Below, one piece after another: positions 1 to 8,616 of a stretch of DNA of 64,000 nucleotides. Origin of the DNA: PALSA-612 sp963742925 (GTDB lineage: Bacteria; Actinomycetota; Thermoleophilia; Gaiellales; Gaiellaceae). Under the pieces are notes generated by a model. That model worked only from the letters and a program-made list of their open reading frames with translations, was not told where the DNA came from and ran no database searches. Location: contig CAVUNV010000016.1 of NCBI GenBank assembly GCA_963742925.1, forward strand, positions 147,895-211,894. The letters run 5' to 3'. Numbering within the stretch: position 1 is the first letter of the stretch; every line of letters begins with the position of its first letter. The translations under genes were made by a program, and so were the position numbers.

Positions 1-141
1 CTGCTCGCCCATGCGCGCCTGGAGCTCGAAGCCGAGCACGCCGCAGTAGAAGTCGAGCGAACGGTCGAGGTCGGCGACCTTGAGGTGCACGTGGCCGATC
101 GACGTGCCCGAGTCGATCGGGCCGAAGCGTGAGGAGATCAC
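1..141 (-). CDS. VOC/glyoxalase family protein, N-terminal fragment
   Basis: The first 47 codons of a gene that runs off the left edge. The reading (GTG start at 141) contains GHVHLKVADLDRSLDFYCGV, the typical first beta-alpha unit of the vicinal oxygen chelate fold (glyoxalase/bleomycin-resistance/dioxygenase superfamily), including the early metal-ligand His of the HxxL pattern. The GTG start overlaps the TGA stop of the upstream deacetylase gene (GTGA), so the two are probably translationally coupled. The substrate cannot be judged from this fragment. Confidence 0.8.
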   Translation of the reverse strand, partial: MISSRFGPIDSGTSIGHVHLKVADLDRSLDFYCGVLGFELQARMGEQ

Positions 142-992
142 CGCGCCGCTCCGAACCCCTCGAGCGCCGCCCCGACCAGGCCCGGCAGCGTCTCCAGGTT
201 GTAGCCACCTTCGAGCACGGCTGCGAGCCGCGGGGAGAGCGCCGCCGTCCGCCGGGCCAGCTCACGGAAGCCTGCGGCTGTGACCCGCATCCCGGCCAGC
301 GGATCGTCCTCGTGGGCGTCGAAGCCGGCGGACACGATCACGAGATCCGGCTCGAAGCGCTCGAACGCCGGCGCCACGACGTGGTCGAACGCACGCAGGT
401 ATTCCTCGTCTCCCGAGCCCGCGGACATGGGCACGTTGACGATCGTATCGGTCTGCTCGCCGGGCCCTCCGCTCCCCGGATAGAAGGGCCATTCGTGGAG
501 CGAGACGTACAGCACCGAGGCGTCGTCCCAGAAGATGTCCTGTGTCCCGTTACCGTGATGCACGTCCCAGTCGAGCACGGCGACCCGCTCGATGCCGAGC
601 TCCGCCTGCGCGTGGCGCGCGGCGACGGCGGCGTTGTTGAAGATGCAGAACCCCATCGCGCGGGAGGGGAGAGCGTGGTGCCCGGGCGGCCGCGCGAGCG
701 CGAAGCCGCCCAGCTCGACAGCTGCGAGCGCCGCTCCGGCCGAGAGCAGCGCGGCCTCGAGCGTCGACTCGGACGCCGGCGTATCGGCGTCCAGCCAGGT
801 CGGCTCCGAGACCGCCGCGACGACCTCCACGTACGCGGTCGTGTGGCAGCGCTCGACGGCCTCGATCGGCGCCGGCTCGGCCTCGCGCCACTCCGGGAAC
901 GCTGTCTGGAGGCGGTGCAGGCGCTCCGGCGTCTCAGGGTGGTGACCGGTGGGGTGGAGCCGGGCGAAGGCGGAATGGCTGATGAGCTCGAT
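138..992 (-). CDS. Histone deacetylase-like (HDAC superfamily) amidohydrolase
   Basis: A Zn-dependent deacetylase of the HDAC/AcuC/acetylpolyamine amidohydrolase family, about 284 aa. Visible motifs are RPPGHHA, GFCIFNNAAVAA, the metal-binding DWDVHHGNGTQ, SAGFDAHEDDPL and the terminal EGGYN; substrates could be acetyl-lysine or acetylated small amines. The first canonical start in frame is a GTG at 830, but family-typical sequence (HPTGHHPETPERL) continues upstream to the stop of the exonuclease gene at 999-1001. No ATG, GTG or TTG lies in that stretch. An ATC at 992, nine nt after GAGGAGC, is the best-placed initiation codon; it, an error, or read-through of the single in-frame TGA must explain the N-terminus. 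It lies in the plsC-exonuclease-HDAC-VOC operon. Confidence 0.85.
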   Translation of the reverse strand: MELISHSAFARLHPTGHHPETPERLHRLQTAFPEWREAEPAPIEAVERCHTTAYVEVVAAVSEPTWLDADTPASESTLEAALLSAGAALAAVELGGFALARPPGHHALPSRAMGFCIFNNAAVAARHAQAELGIERVAVLDWDVHHGNGTQDIFWDDASVLYVSLHEWPFYPGSGGPGEQTDTIVNVPMSAGSGDEEYLRAFDHVVAPAFERFEPDLVIVSAGFDAHEDDPLAGMRVTAAGFRELARRTAALSPRLAAVLEGGYNLETLPGLVGAALEGFGAAR

Positions 993-998
993 CGCCGC

Positions 999-1838
999 TC
1001 AGCTCCTCTGGCCGGCGAGCGCCGACAACCTCGAGGCGAGCTGGCCGAGTCCCCACGAATCGGCTAAGGATGACGCCTCCGCCCACGTCGGGGATTGGTC
1101 GACAAGGGAGGGGAGAGGGGCGGAGGCGTCGAGAGTCGCAATTCGACGGTAGAGCCGCAGCTCCTCCTCCTGGGCGGCGAATCTCCCCGCAGCGAGCGCA
1201 GCCTCGAGCGAGCCGTATTCGGCGAGCACGCTCGCGGCGGTCTTCGGGCCCACGCCGCGTGCGCCCGGCAGGCGGTCGGACGGGTCGCCGCGGAGCGCGA
1301 TGAAGTCGGCCACCTGCGCCGGATCGACGCCGTAACGCTCGCGCACCTCCTCGGGACCGATGCGTGCGAGCTCGGAGACGCCCCGAACGGGCTGCAGGAT
1401 CGTCGTCCGCTCGGACGCGAGCTGGAAGGCGTCCCGGTCGGACGTCGCCACGGTCGCCGTCCCTCCGCGGGCCTCTTCCGAATGGGCCGCCGCAGCCAGG
1501 AAGTCGTCGGCTTCGTAGCCCGGAGCCTTGGCGACGGCGAATCCACAGGCACCGACGAGCTCCGGGAGGAGGGCAAGCTGCTCGAGCAGGGCCCCGTCGA
1601 ACTCGCGCCCGCTCTGGTAGCCGTCGAATGCCTCGTGCCGGTAGGTCGGCACGTCGAGCGTGTCCCAGGCGACGAGGACGGCGCGCGGCCGCTCGTTCTC
1701 CCAGAGCCGCGTCAGCATGTTGGCGAAGCCGATGATCGCCCCGGCCGGACGGCCCTGCGCCCGGGTGAGCGTCTTGGGAAGCCCGTGGTAGGCCCGGTGG
1801 GCGAAGGAATCGCCGTCGACGGCGAGGAGCGAGCTCAC
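999..1838 (-). CDS. 5'-3' exonuclease (PIN + H3TH, Pol I N-terminal-like)
   Basis: A stand-alone relative of the 5'-nuclease domain of DNA polymerase I (YpcP/Xni type), 279 aa. The N-terminal acidic site begins with LLAVDGDSFAHRAYH; further acidic residues follow in APGYEADDFLA and VATSDRDAFQL. A helix-hairpin-helix of the H3TH type (LPGARGVGPKTAASVLAEYG) sits near residue 195. The expected role is removal of RNA primers or flaps and repair. It starts with GTG overlapping the plsC stop (GTGA). It ends in TGA in the same frame as the following HDAC coding sequence, with no other stop between them. Confidence 0.9.
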   Translation of the reverse strand: MSSLLAVDGDSFAHRAYHGLPKTLTRAQGRPAGAIIGFANMLTRLWENERPRAVLVAWDTLDVPTYRHEAFDGYQSGREFDGALLEQLALLPELVGACGFAVAKAPGYEADDFLAAAAHSEEARGGTATVATSDRDAFQLASERTTILQPVRGVSELARIGPEEVRERYGVDPAQVADFIALRGDPSDRLPGARGVGPKTAASVLAEYGSLEAALAAGRFAAQEEELRLYRRIATLDASAPLPSLVDQSPTWAEASSLADSWGLGQLASRLSALAGQRS

Positions 1839-2443
1839 AGGCTCTCGTAGAGGGCTTCGATCTCGGCCATCAACCGCTGCGTGGCGGTCTCGGCGCCGTC
1901 CTTCGGCGGCAGGCCGGCCAGGTCGTCGAGGGGAATCGGCGCACCGTAGGCGATCTTCAGTTGCGGCAGGCTCAGCATCTGGTCGGTGCCTTTGATCGCA
2001 GCAGGAACGAGCGGCACCCCGGCTGCGAGTGCGATGCGCGCCGAACCGACACGAGGCCGGGCGGTGAACTTCTTGCGCAGGCCCTTCTCACGGCGAGTGC
2101 CTTCGGGGAACATCGCGACGAGCTTCCCCTCCTTGCACAGTCGGACGGCAGTCTCGATCGCCTGGACGTCGTGCTCGCCGCGCCTGACGGGAAAGACGCC
2201 GGCCGACAGGAGCATCGGGCCGATGACCGGCTTGAAGAGCTCGGCCTTGGCCATGAAGTAGAGCTGGCGCCCGGGCCAGAGCGGGAAGCCGAGCGGCCAG
2301 GGATCGAAGTTGGAGGTGTGATTCGCGGCGAGCACGGCGCCGCCGTCGGGGATGTTCTCCATCCCGGCGGCCTGGAGTCGGTAGATGCCGCGCATCAGCG
2401 GCCAGCTGAGCACCCCGGCCAGGTTGTAGACGACGTTCTGCAT
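1835..2443 (-). CDS. plsC: 1-acyl-sn-glycerol-3-phosphate acyltransferase
   Basis: Converts lysophosphatidate to phosphatidate in phospholipid synthesis, at the inner face of the membrane. The protein is 202 aa and carries the acyltransferase block I motif NHTSNFD (catalytic H and D), the block III motif FPEGTRR and a downstream GVPLVPAAIKGT (block IV-like). First gene of a four-gene minus-strand operon with 4-nt overlaps. The ATG at 2443 lies 8 nt after a TACCTT hexamer, which suggests a leaderless transcript. Confidence 0.92.
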   Translation of the reverse strand: MQNVVYNLAGVLSWPLMRGIYRLQAAGMENIPDGGAVLAANHTSNFDPWPLGFPLWPGRQLYFMAKAELFKPVIGPMLLSAGVFPVRRGEHDVQAIETAVRLCKEGKLVAMFPEGTRREKGLRKKFTARPRVGSARIALAAGVPLVPAAIKGTDQMLSLPQLKIAYGAPIPLDDLAGLPPKDGAETATQRLMAEIEALYESL

Positions 2444-2451
2444 GTGCAGAG

Positions 2452-2457
2452 AAGGTA
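2452..2457 (-). promoter_or_regulatory. Candidate -10 (TACCTT) for leaderless plsC operon
   Basis: Reads TACCTT on the minus strand, 8 nt before the plsC ATG at 2443. It fits the TAnnnT-N6-10-start pattern seen repeatedly in this window. No clear -35 was found. Confidence 0.55.
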
Positions 2458-2559
2458 ACGGCCGTGTGCCGAAAGCGTCGCAACGTCCTCCGCGCGCCGT
2501 CGTCTTCTGCCCCTGGCGCTAACGTGTCGCGACGGCCCACCCGGGCTCGAGGATCCGAT

Positions 2560-5139
2560 TTGACTGCCAAAACAGACCGAAAACGACGGCTCGTGATCGT
2601 GGAGTCGCCTGCCAAGGCGCGGACGATCGCGGGCTACCTCGGCCCCGATTTCGTGGTCGAGTCGAGCGTGGGTCACATCCGCGACCTGCCGGAGCGAGCC
2701 TCGGAGATCCCGAAGGAGCAGCGCGCGAAGTACGGCTCGCTCGGCGTCGCGATCGACGAGGGGTTCGAGCCCTACTACGTCGTCGACTCCGACAAGAAGC
2801 GGATCGTCGCCGACCTCAAGCGCAAGCTGAAGGACGCCGACGAGCTCCTGCTCGCGACGGACGAGGACCGCGAAGGCGAGGCGATCGCGTGGCATCTCCT
2901 CCAGGAGCTGCGTCCGAAGGTGCCTGTTCGGCGCATGGTCTTCCACGAGATCACGCGCCAGGCCATCGAGCGGGCGCTCCTGGAAACACGTGACGTCGAC
3001 GAACGGCTCGTCGACTCGCAGGAGACCCGCCGCATCCTCGACCGCCTCTACGGCTACGAGGTCTCGCCCGTGCTCTGGAAGAAGGTCATGCCGCGCCTCT
3101 CGGCCGGACGGGTGCAGTCGGTTGCCACGAGGCTCGTCGTCGAGCGCGAGCATGAACGCATGCGCTTCGTCTCGGCCTCGTACTGGGATCTCCAGGGCAC
3201 GTTCGATCCCGGGGCGTTCGAGGCGAGGCTGGTGCAGGTCGACGGAAAGCGCGTCGCACAGGGCCGCGACTTCGGCCCGAACGGCGAGCTCAAGGCCTCC
3301 GCCGCCAAGCTCGACGAAGCGACGGTCCACGCGCTTGCGGACAGCCTCGCAGGCGTGGAGTTCTCTGTCCGCTCGGTCGACGAGAAGCCGTACTCGCGCC
3401 GCCCGTCCCCGCCCTTCATGACCTCGACCCTGCAGCAGGAGGCAAGCCGGAAGCTCCGCTTCACGGCGCAGACGGCGATGCGGGTCGCGCAGCGTCTGTA
3501 CGAGCGGGGCTACATCACTTACATGCGCACCGACTCCACGTCGCTCTCCGAATCGGCGTTGAAGGAGGCCAGGAGGCAGGCGACCGAGCTGTTCGGTGCC
3601 GACTCGGTACCGTCGGCGCCACGCCTCTACGACCGCCGGGTCAAGAATGCGCAGGAGGCACACGAGGCGATCCGGCCGGCCGGCGATCGCTTCCGAACGC
3701 CCTCCGAGGTCGAGGGCGAGCTCGACCGCGACGAGCTCGGCCTGTACGACCTGGTCTGGCGCCGCACGCTCGCCTCGCAGATGGCGGACGCCAGGGGCCG
3801 AACCGTCTCGATCCGGCTCGGAGCGGTTTCGAGCGCGGGGCAGGACGCCGAGTTCGGCGCCTCCGGGACGGTGATCACGGAACGTGGCTTCCTCGTCGCC
3901 TACGAGGAGGGACGGGACGACGAGGCGGACCAGCGCGCCGCCGCCAACCTTCCCGACCTCCACGAGGGCGACCGCGTCGATCCGGTGGTGCTCGAGCCGC
4001 AGGGCCACGAGACCACGCCGCCTCCCAGGTACACGGAGGCGACGCTCGTCAAGGCGCTCGAGGAACGGGGGATCGGGCGCCCGTCGACGTACGCGTCGAT
4101 CTTGGCGACGATCCAGGATCGCGGCTATGTCGTCAAACGTGGGACGGCCCTCGTTCCGACTTTCCTCGCTTTCGCCGTCACGAAGCTGCTCGAGCAGCAC
4201 TACGGGCGTCTCGTGGACTACGACTTCACGGCTCGGATGGAGGACGATCTCGACCGGATCGCCGCCGGCGACGAGGAGCGGGTCGCGTGGCTGACGAGGT
4301 TCTACAACGGTGTGGACGGCGATCCGGGACTGCACCAGCTCGTGACGGAGCAGCTCGACGAGATCGACGCGCGGGCGGTCAACTCGATCGAGATCCCGAG
4401 GTCGGACATCGTCGTACGCGTCGGACGCTACGGCCCGTACCTGGAGCGCGGCGAGCAGCGCGCTCCGATCCCGGCCGATCTCGCGCCCGACGAGGTGACG
4501 GCGGAGCGGGCGGAGGAGCTTCTCGCACAGCCTACGGAGGGGCGAATGCTCGGCCTGAACCCCGAGACCGGGCGCTCCGTCGTCGTGCGGACGGGCCGCT
4601 ACGGGCCTTACGTCACGGAAGACGCCGAGACCGAGGACGAGAAGCCGCGGACGGCGTCTCTCCTGCAGTCGATGGCGCCGGAGACGGTGACGCTCGAGGA
4701 GGCCGTGCGACTGCTCGCGCTGCCGCGCGTGATCGGGGTCGACTCCGCCGACGGCCAGGAGATCGTGGCCATGAACGGGCGCTTCGGGCCGTTCATCAAG
4801 AAGGGAGCCGACACCCGGTCGCTCGAGCGGGAGGAGCAGCTGTTCACGATCACGCCCGAGGAGGCCCTGTCGCTGCTCGCCCAACCGAAGGGGCGTCGCG
4901 CGCGCGGGCCGGCGAAGCCGCCGTTGAGGGAGCTCGGCCCCGATCCGTCCTCGGGCCGCCCGATCGTGGTGAAGGACGGCCGGTTCGGTCCCTACGTCAC
5001 GGACGGCGAGACGAACGGCAGCCTGCGCGGCGGCGAGACCGTGGAGGGCTTGACACTCGATCGGGCCGTCGAGTTGCTCGCCGAGCGGCGTGCGAAGGGC
5101 CCGGCAGCCCGTCCGGCACGACGCCGTGCACGCTCTTGA
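2560..5139 (+). CDS. topA: DNA topoisomerase I
   Basis: Type IA topoisomerase that relaxes negative supercoils. From the TTG at 2560 the protein is 859 aa. An N-terminal TOPRIM domain begins LVIVESPAKARTI, with acidic TDEDREGEAIAWHL. The catalytic tyrosine is in ITYMRTDSTSLSE (Tyr about 321). The C-terminal third has four repeats of the form GR(Y/F)GP(Y/F) and ends in a basic Arg-rich tail, as in actinobacterial TopA. The TTG follows a GGA-containing purine stretch and gives the usual short N-terminus; GTG at 2524 or 2464 in the same frame are alternatives. It is divergent from plsC. A long open frame on the opposite strand is only its GC-rich shadow. Confidence 0.95.
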   Translation: MTAKTDRKRRLVIVESPAKARTIAGYLGPDFVVESSVGHIRDLPERASEIPKEQRAKYGSLGVAIDEGFEPYYVVDSDKKRIVADLKRKLKDADELLLATDEDREGEAIAWHLLQELRPKVPVRRMVFHEITRQAIERALLETRDVDERLVDSQETRRILDRLYGYEVSPVLWKKVMPRLSAGRVQSVATRLVVEREHERMRFVSASYWDLQGTFDPGAFEARLVQVDGKRVAQGRDFGPNGELKASAAKLDEATVHALADSLAGVEFSVRSVDEKPYSRRPSPPFMTSTLQQEASRKLRFTAQTAMRVAQRLYERGYITYMRTDSTSLSESALKEARRQATELFGADSVPSAPRLYDRRVKNAQEAHEAIRPAGDRFRTPSEVEGELDRDELGLYDLVWRRTLASQMADARGRTVSIRLGAVSSAGQDAEFGASGTVITERGFLVAYEEGRDDEADQRAAANLPDLHEGDRVDPVVLEPQGHETTPPPRYTEATLVKALEERGIGRPSTYASILATIQDRGYVVKRGTALVPTFLAFAVTKLLEQHYGRLVDYDFTARMEDDLDRIAAGDEERVAWLTRFYNGVDGDPGLHQLVTEQLDEIDARAVNSIEIPRSDIVVRVGRYGPYLERGEQRAPIPADLAPDEVTAERAEELLAQPTEGRMLGLNPETGRSVVVRTGRYGPYVTEDAETEDEKPRTASLLQSMAPETVTLEEAVRLLALPRVIGVDSADGQEIVAMNGRFGPFIKKGADTRSLEREEQLFTITPEEALSLLAQPKGRRARGPAKPPLRELGPDPSSGRPIVVKDGRFGPYVTDGETNGSLRGGETVEGLTLDRAVELLAERRAKGPAARPARRRARS

Positions 5140-5413
5140 CCCAAAACGTTTACAAAGCCTCGCACACAGTTAAACGGCCGCGTGCAAACCTTTTCCCTGC
5201 AAGCGCGAAACACGTCGAGAAGGCGCGGCAGGGACGGTAAGGTGGGACCGTCCGAGCGGCGCGGAATACTGCCCAGTCACGGCCCGTTCGGTTGTTACGA
5301 AAGTCCGGAAGCAGGGGAACGTTCTCCTGGCAGTACGAGGAATAACCCCCTAGAGTCAGAACGAACGTCGGATATCCGCCGATAAGCAGAATCGAAAGGA
5401 CGAGAGAGCGCAG
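5140..5413. other. Intergenic region between topA and the sigma factor gene, with inverted repeats
   Basis: No credible gene. It contains inverted repeats that could be terminator or leader structure: TCCCTGC with GCAGGGA flanking a short GCGCG-rich loop (about 5195-5234), GGACGGT/ACCGTCC (5232-5253), and a near-palindrome GGGGAACGTTCTCC (5314-5327). CGTTTA and TAAACG also flank an 18-nt spacer just after topA. A purine-rich AAAGGACGAGAG precedes the TTG start of the sigma gene. Promoter position not resolved. Confidence 0.4.
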
Positions 5414-6487
5414 TTGACGCAGAATCAGTTGCAGGAGTTGCTCGAGAGCGAGCAGGCGCGGGTCCTACTCGAGGGTGCAGAGGAGCGCGGGTACGTGCTG
5501 CCCGCCGAACTGGAGGTCTTCGCCCTGGAGCACGATCTGGCCGATGAAGAGGTGGAGGCGCTGACCCGTGAGCTCGAGGCGATCGGCCTCGAGGTCGGGC
5601 CGCCTGCCGCCCCGGACGAGGTCGAAGCCGCGACGCCCGCTCTCAACCTCGAAGCGGCCGAGATCTCCGGCGCCGCCGACAGCCTTCAACTCTTCCTCGC
5701 AGACGTCGGGAAGCACAAGCTGCTCACGGCCGCCGAGGAGGTCACGCTCGCGAAGCGGATCGAGCGTGGCGATCCGATCGCGAAGCGCAAGATGATCGAG
5801 TCGAACCTTCGGCTTGTGGTGTCGATCGCGAAGGGCTATCGCGGGCTCGGTGTCCCGTTTCTCGACCTCATCCAGGAAGGCACGCTCGGGCTGAACCGCG
5901 CCGTCGAGAAGTTCGACTGGCGGCGCGGCTACAAGTTCTCGACCTACGCAACCTGGTGGATCCGCCAATCCGTCCAGCGCGCCGTCGCCAACCATGCGCG
6001 GACGATCCGGGTGCCCGTCCATGTGGTCGAGCGCCAGCAGAAGCTGGGGCGCGCCGCCCGTCGCCTCGAGGTGGAGCTGGGCCGCGAGGCGACGAAGGAC
6101 GAGCTTGCCGAGGCAACCGGTTTGCCCATGCAGCACATCGACGAGGCGCTGGGCGCCGCGCATGCGTCGGTCTCGCTCAACCAGACCGTAGGCGCTGACG
6201 ACGAAGGCGAGCTCGGCGACCTGTTCGCCGACCGCGAGGCCGCCGATCCCTTCGACGAGGCCGAGGAGTCGCTCCGTCGCCAGGGCGTGCGGCGAGCCCT
6301 CGACGCGTTGCCGGAGCGGGAGCGGAGGATCCTCGAGCTCCGCTTCGGGTTTGAGGGCGAGCCCTGGACGCTCGAGGCGATCGGAAACGAGCTCGACCTC
6401 ACGCGTGAGCGTGTTCGGCAGCTCGAGAGCCAGGCTCTGGCTCGGCTCGCAGCACTGCGCGAGCTGCAAACAGTCGCTGCAGCCTAG
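5414..6487 (+). CDS. rpoD: RNA polymerase sigma factor, RpoD/SigA family
   Basis: A sigma-70 factor of 357 aa with a short acidic region 1.1-like N-terminus and regions 1.2 to 4. Region 2 is clear: NLRLVVSIAKGYRGLGVPFL, DLIQEGTLGL, and the -10-recognising YKFSTYATWWIRQSVQRAV. Region 3 follows ARTIRVPVH. Region 4 ends in a helix-turn-helix LDLTRERVRQLESQAL that contacts the -35. Region 1.1 plus full regions 2-4 suggests a primary or primary-like factor. The start is TTG; no better ATG or GTG is in frame near the conserved N-terminus. Confidence 0.93.
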   Translation: MTQNQLQELLESEQARVLLEGAEERGYVLPAELEVFALEHDLADEEVEALTRELEAIGLEVGPPAAPDEVEAATPALNLEAAEISGAADSLQLFLADVGKHKLLTAAEEVTLAKRIERGDPIAKRKMIESNLRLVVSIAKGYRGLGVPFLDLIQEGTLGLNRAVEKFDWRRGYKFSTYATWWIRQSVQRAVANHARTIRVPVHVVERQQKLGRAARRLEVELGREATKDELAEATGLPMQHIDEALGAAHASVSLNQTVGADDEGELGDLFADREAADPFDEAEESLRRQGVRRALDALPERERRILELRFGFEGEPWTLEAIGNELDLTRERVRQLESQALARLAALRELQTVAAA

Positions 6488-6613
6488 AACGCGGCAAGTG
6501 TTACGAGATAGGTCGTGGGTGAGCGGCCCGCGGCTCGACCTTCCGCTTTGTCGTCCCTCGAAACAGGGGCATGCCGCCTAAAGGCAAGACCGGCTGCGGC
6601 CGATAGCCGGATC

Positions 6614-6943
6614 GTGGACGCTGCCGAGCGCAATGAGATCTTGAGTCGCTACGCCGACCACGCGAGGCGCTTCGAAGCTGCCGCCGCGCGTCGCTCGAGT
6701 CGCAGCGCGGAGATCATCCCCTTCACGGCACCTCTCCGGGAACTGGAGCAGGAGCCGACGCCGCGGGAAGTCCAGGTGCTCCAGTTGATCTCGGAGGGCC
6801 TGGTCAACCGCGAGATCGGAAAAGTGCTGTTCCTTTCAGAGGAGACGGTCAAATCTCACGTTCGGCACCTACTCGCAAAGCTGCAAGCCAGATCTCGCGC
6901 CCACGCCGTTGCAATCGGCTTCAGACGCGGAATCCTCGGCTAA
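6614..6943 (+). CDS. Small LuxR-type helix-turn-helix regulator
   Basis: A short protein (109 aa from GTG 6614; 142 aa from GTG 6515) whose second half is a GerE/LuxR DNA-binding domain: TPREVQVLQLISEGLVNREI, then LFLSEETVKSHVRHLLAKL. There is no receiver or ligand-binding domain, only a charged N-terminus (NEILSRYADHARRFEAAAAR). It follows the sigma factor gene by 126 nt. Neither start has an obvious ribosome-binding site. The DNA just before 6614 is rich in stem-forming repeats. Confidence 0.75.
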   Translation: MDAAERNEILSRYADHARRFEAAAARRSSRSAEIIPFTAPLRELEQEPTPREVQVLQLISEGLVNREIGKVLFLSEETVKSHVRHLLAKLQARSRAHAVAIGFRRGILG

Positions 6944-7203
6944 GCTGCCTGCCCAAGTCGCGGGTCGCGCCGTTCTGGCGCGCGCAACCGGTCGACGTGT
7001 GGGCTGCGAGACGGCTGAAATCACTCAACGTGTGAGGATCCCAGAACGTCGTCGCGAATTACGGGTTACCAGGCGACGCCGCCGCCGATGACGACCGTTC
7101 GTGCAAGCGTACGCATGACGACGCTCCTCTTTCGAGGGACTAACGGCACCGCTCTTATAGCGGAAAGTTCGACGGGTGCAAGCAGTGTTGACGCTCGGAC
7201 GCT

Positions 7204-8613
7204 ATGGCCGGTCGCCGTCGATCACCCGAGTTTGGCGTCAGGGTCTATCTGGTGTTCCTTGCTCTGTGTGCGTGCTGTCTCCTGGCTCGCCGCGATGATG
7301 GCTGGCTATTCATTCGGGAGCGTTTGGGCGGTCGGCGTGCTCGCCTTGGCGGCATGTATCTCCGAAACGCAGCGCGTCTTCATAAGCCGAGGCGCGCACG
7401 CTTCGTTCTCCCTGATTCCGATTCTCTTCGCGGCTGTCTTGTTCGGCCCAGTGGCAGCGATGATCGTGGCTGCGGTTTCAAATCTCGGGGTCGTTTGAGC
7501 GGCCGTATATGAAGTGGGCCGTCTACACATGCTCGCATTCGGTGGCGGGCGCGATCACCGGACTTCGTCGCGGCAGAGGCGGCTGGGATTGGGACGAATC
7601 AGGTCACGCGGATCGCTGTTGGTACTGCGGCTGGCGCACTTGCCGCTGAGTGCGCCGAAACGTTGTTTGCCACCATAACGACCCGGCTTCGAGGCAAGAG
7701 TGCCCTGTCTGCGCTTCGGATGTTCGCATCACTCGCGTTCGCGTCGATTCTTCTCTATGCGCCTCTTGTTGGTCTGCTCGCTGTCGCGTATCTCGAAGTA
7801 TCCCCGTTCACGCTCCCGCTGTTCCTGCTTCCTGCACTGGCTGCTCAACGGTTGTTCCGGCTCTATCAGGAGCAGCGAAGGCTCACGGATGACCTCGCGT
7901 CCGCCAACGTCAGGCTGGAGCGGGCGAACCTTTCGTTCGCCACTGCGCTGGTTGCGACTCTCGACGCTCGGGATCGCTACACGGCTGGTCACTCGGCTGC
8001 AGTGGCCATCTACGCTCGTGACATCGCTCGGCGACTGGGGCTTTCCGAGGACGATCAACAGCTTGCGCATCAGTGTGGGCTCGTGCACGACATCGGGAAG
8101 ATCGGCCTGTCTCCAGGTCTGCTCGAGAAGCCGGGCGCGCTCACCCTGGGCGAACGGCGTCAGATGGAGAGGCACTCCGAGATCGGAGAGCGCATCCTCG
8201 CGAAAGTCGAGGACTACGCCGAGATCGCAAAGATCGTTCGGCACCACCACGAGCGCTGGGACGGGCAGGGCTATCCGGACGGAATCGCGGACTACGAAAT
8301 CCCTGTGATCTCGCGGATCATCTCCGTCGCGGACGCGTACAACGCGATGACATCCGACCGGCCGTACCGCGATGCGATGCCGAGCCGGGTGGCGCGCATG
8401 CGGCTCGCGCAGGGAGTCGAGTCGCAGTTCGACACCGCGATCGTGGCCGCATTCGAGGCGATTCTCGCCGGAGCCGACGAGGAGTACCGCACCGGCCGGC
8501 GTGCCGACTTCTCGCTCGCCGATCAGGACGTCTACCCGGGGTCGGCCGAGCCCGAGCTGGAGCCCGAGCTCGCAGCCGAGCCGTTGGGCCAACCGATCGC
8601 CGACGTCGCCTGA
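7204..8613 (+). CDS. Membrane-anchored HD-GYP phosphodiesterase (three +1 frameshifts in N-terminal part)
   Basis: The C-terminal half is an intact HD-GYP domain (cyclic-di-GMP phosphodiesterase family): DARDRYTAGHS, the HD pair in GLVHDIGKIGL, HSEIGERIL, and HHHERWDGQGYPDG, with the GYP triad as GYP in QGYPDG. The N-terminal 150 or so residues form a multi-pass membrane domain readable only in three successive frames: from 7204, then a shift near 7275 into SVWAVGVLALAACISETQRV, a shift near 7487 into RPYMKWAVYTCSHSVAGAI, and a shift near 7563 into VAAEAAGIGTNQVTRIAV. All three shifts are +1, so the original frame returns; 468 aa when repaired. The C-terminal 316 aa also form an open frame from 7663. 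Either a decaying gene or sequence error. Confidence 0.75.
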
Positions 8614-8616
8614 CCG

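Noticed and set aside
2395..4884. An 829-codon open frame on the minus strand over topA
   Set aside because: Arg/Leu/Val-rich shadow of a strongly recognisable topA; stop codons are rare in any frame at this GC content.
5314..5327. LexA box at GGGGAACGTTCTCC upstream of the sigma factor
   Set aside because: The GAAC and GTTC halves abut directly; LexA sites of Gram-positives need four bases between them.
7088..7498. Start of the HD-GYP gene at 7088
   Set aside because: The first 65 codons of that frame are not membrane-like, whereas ATG 7204 gives a proper first helix in the frame that continues after one +1 shift.
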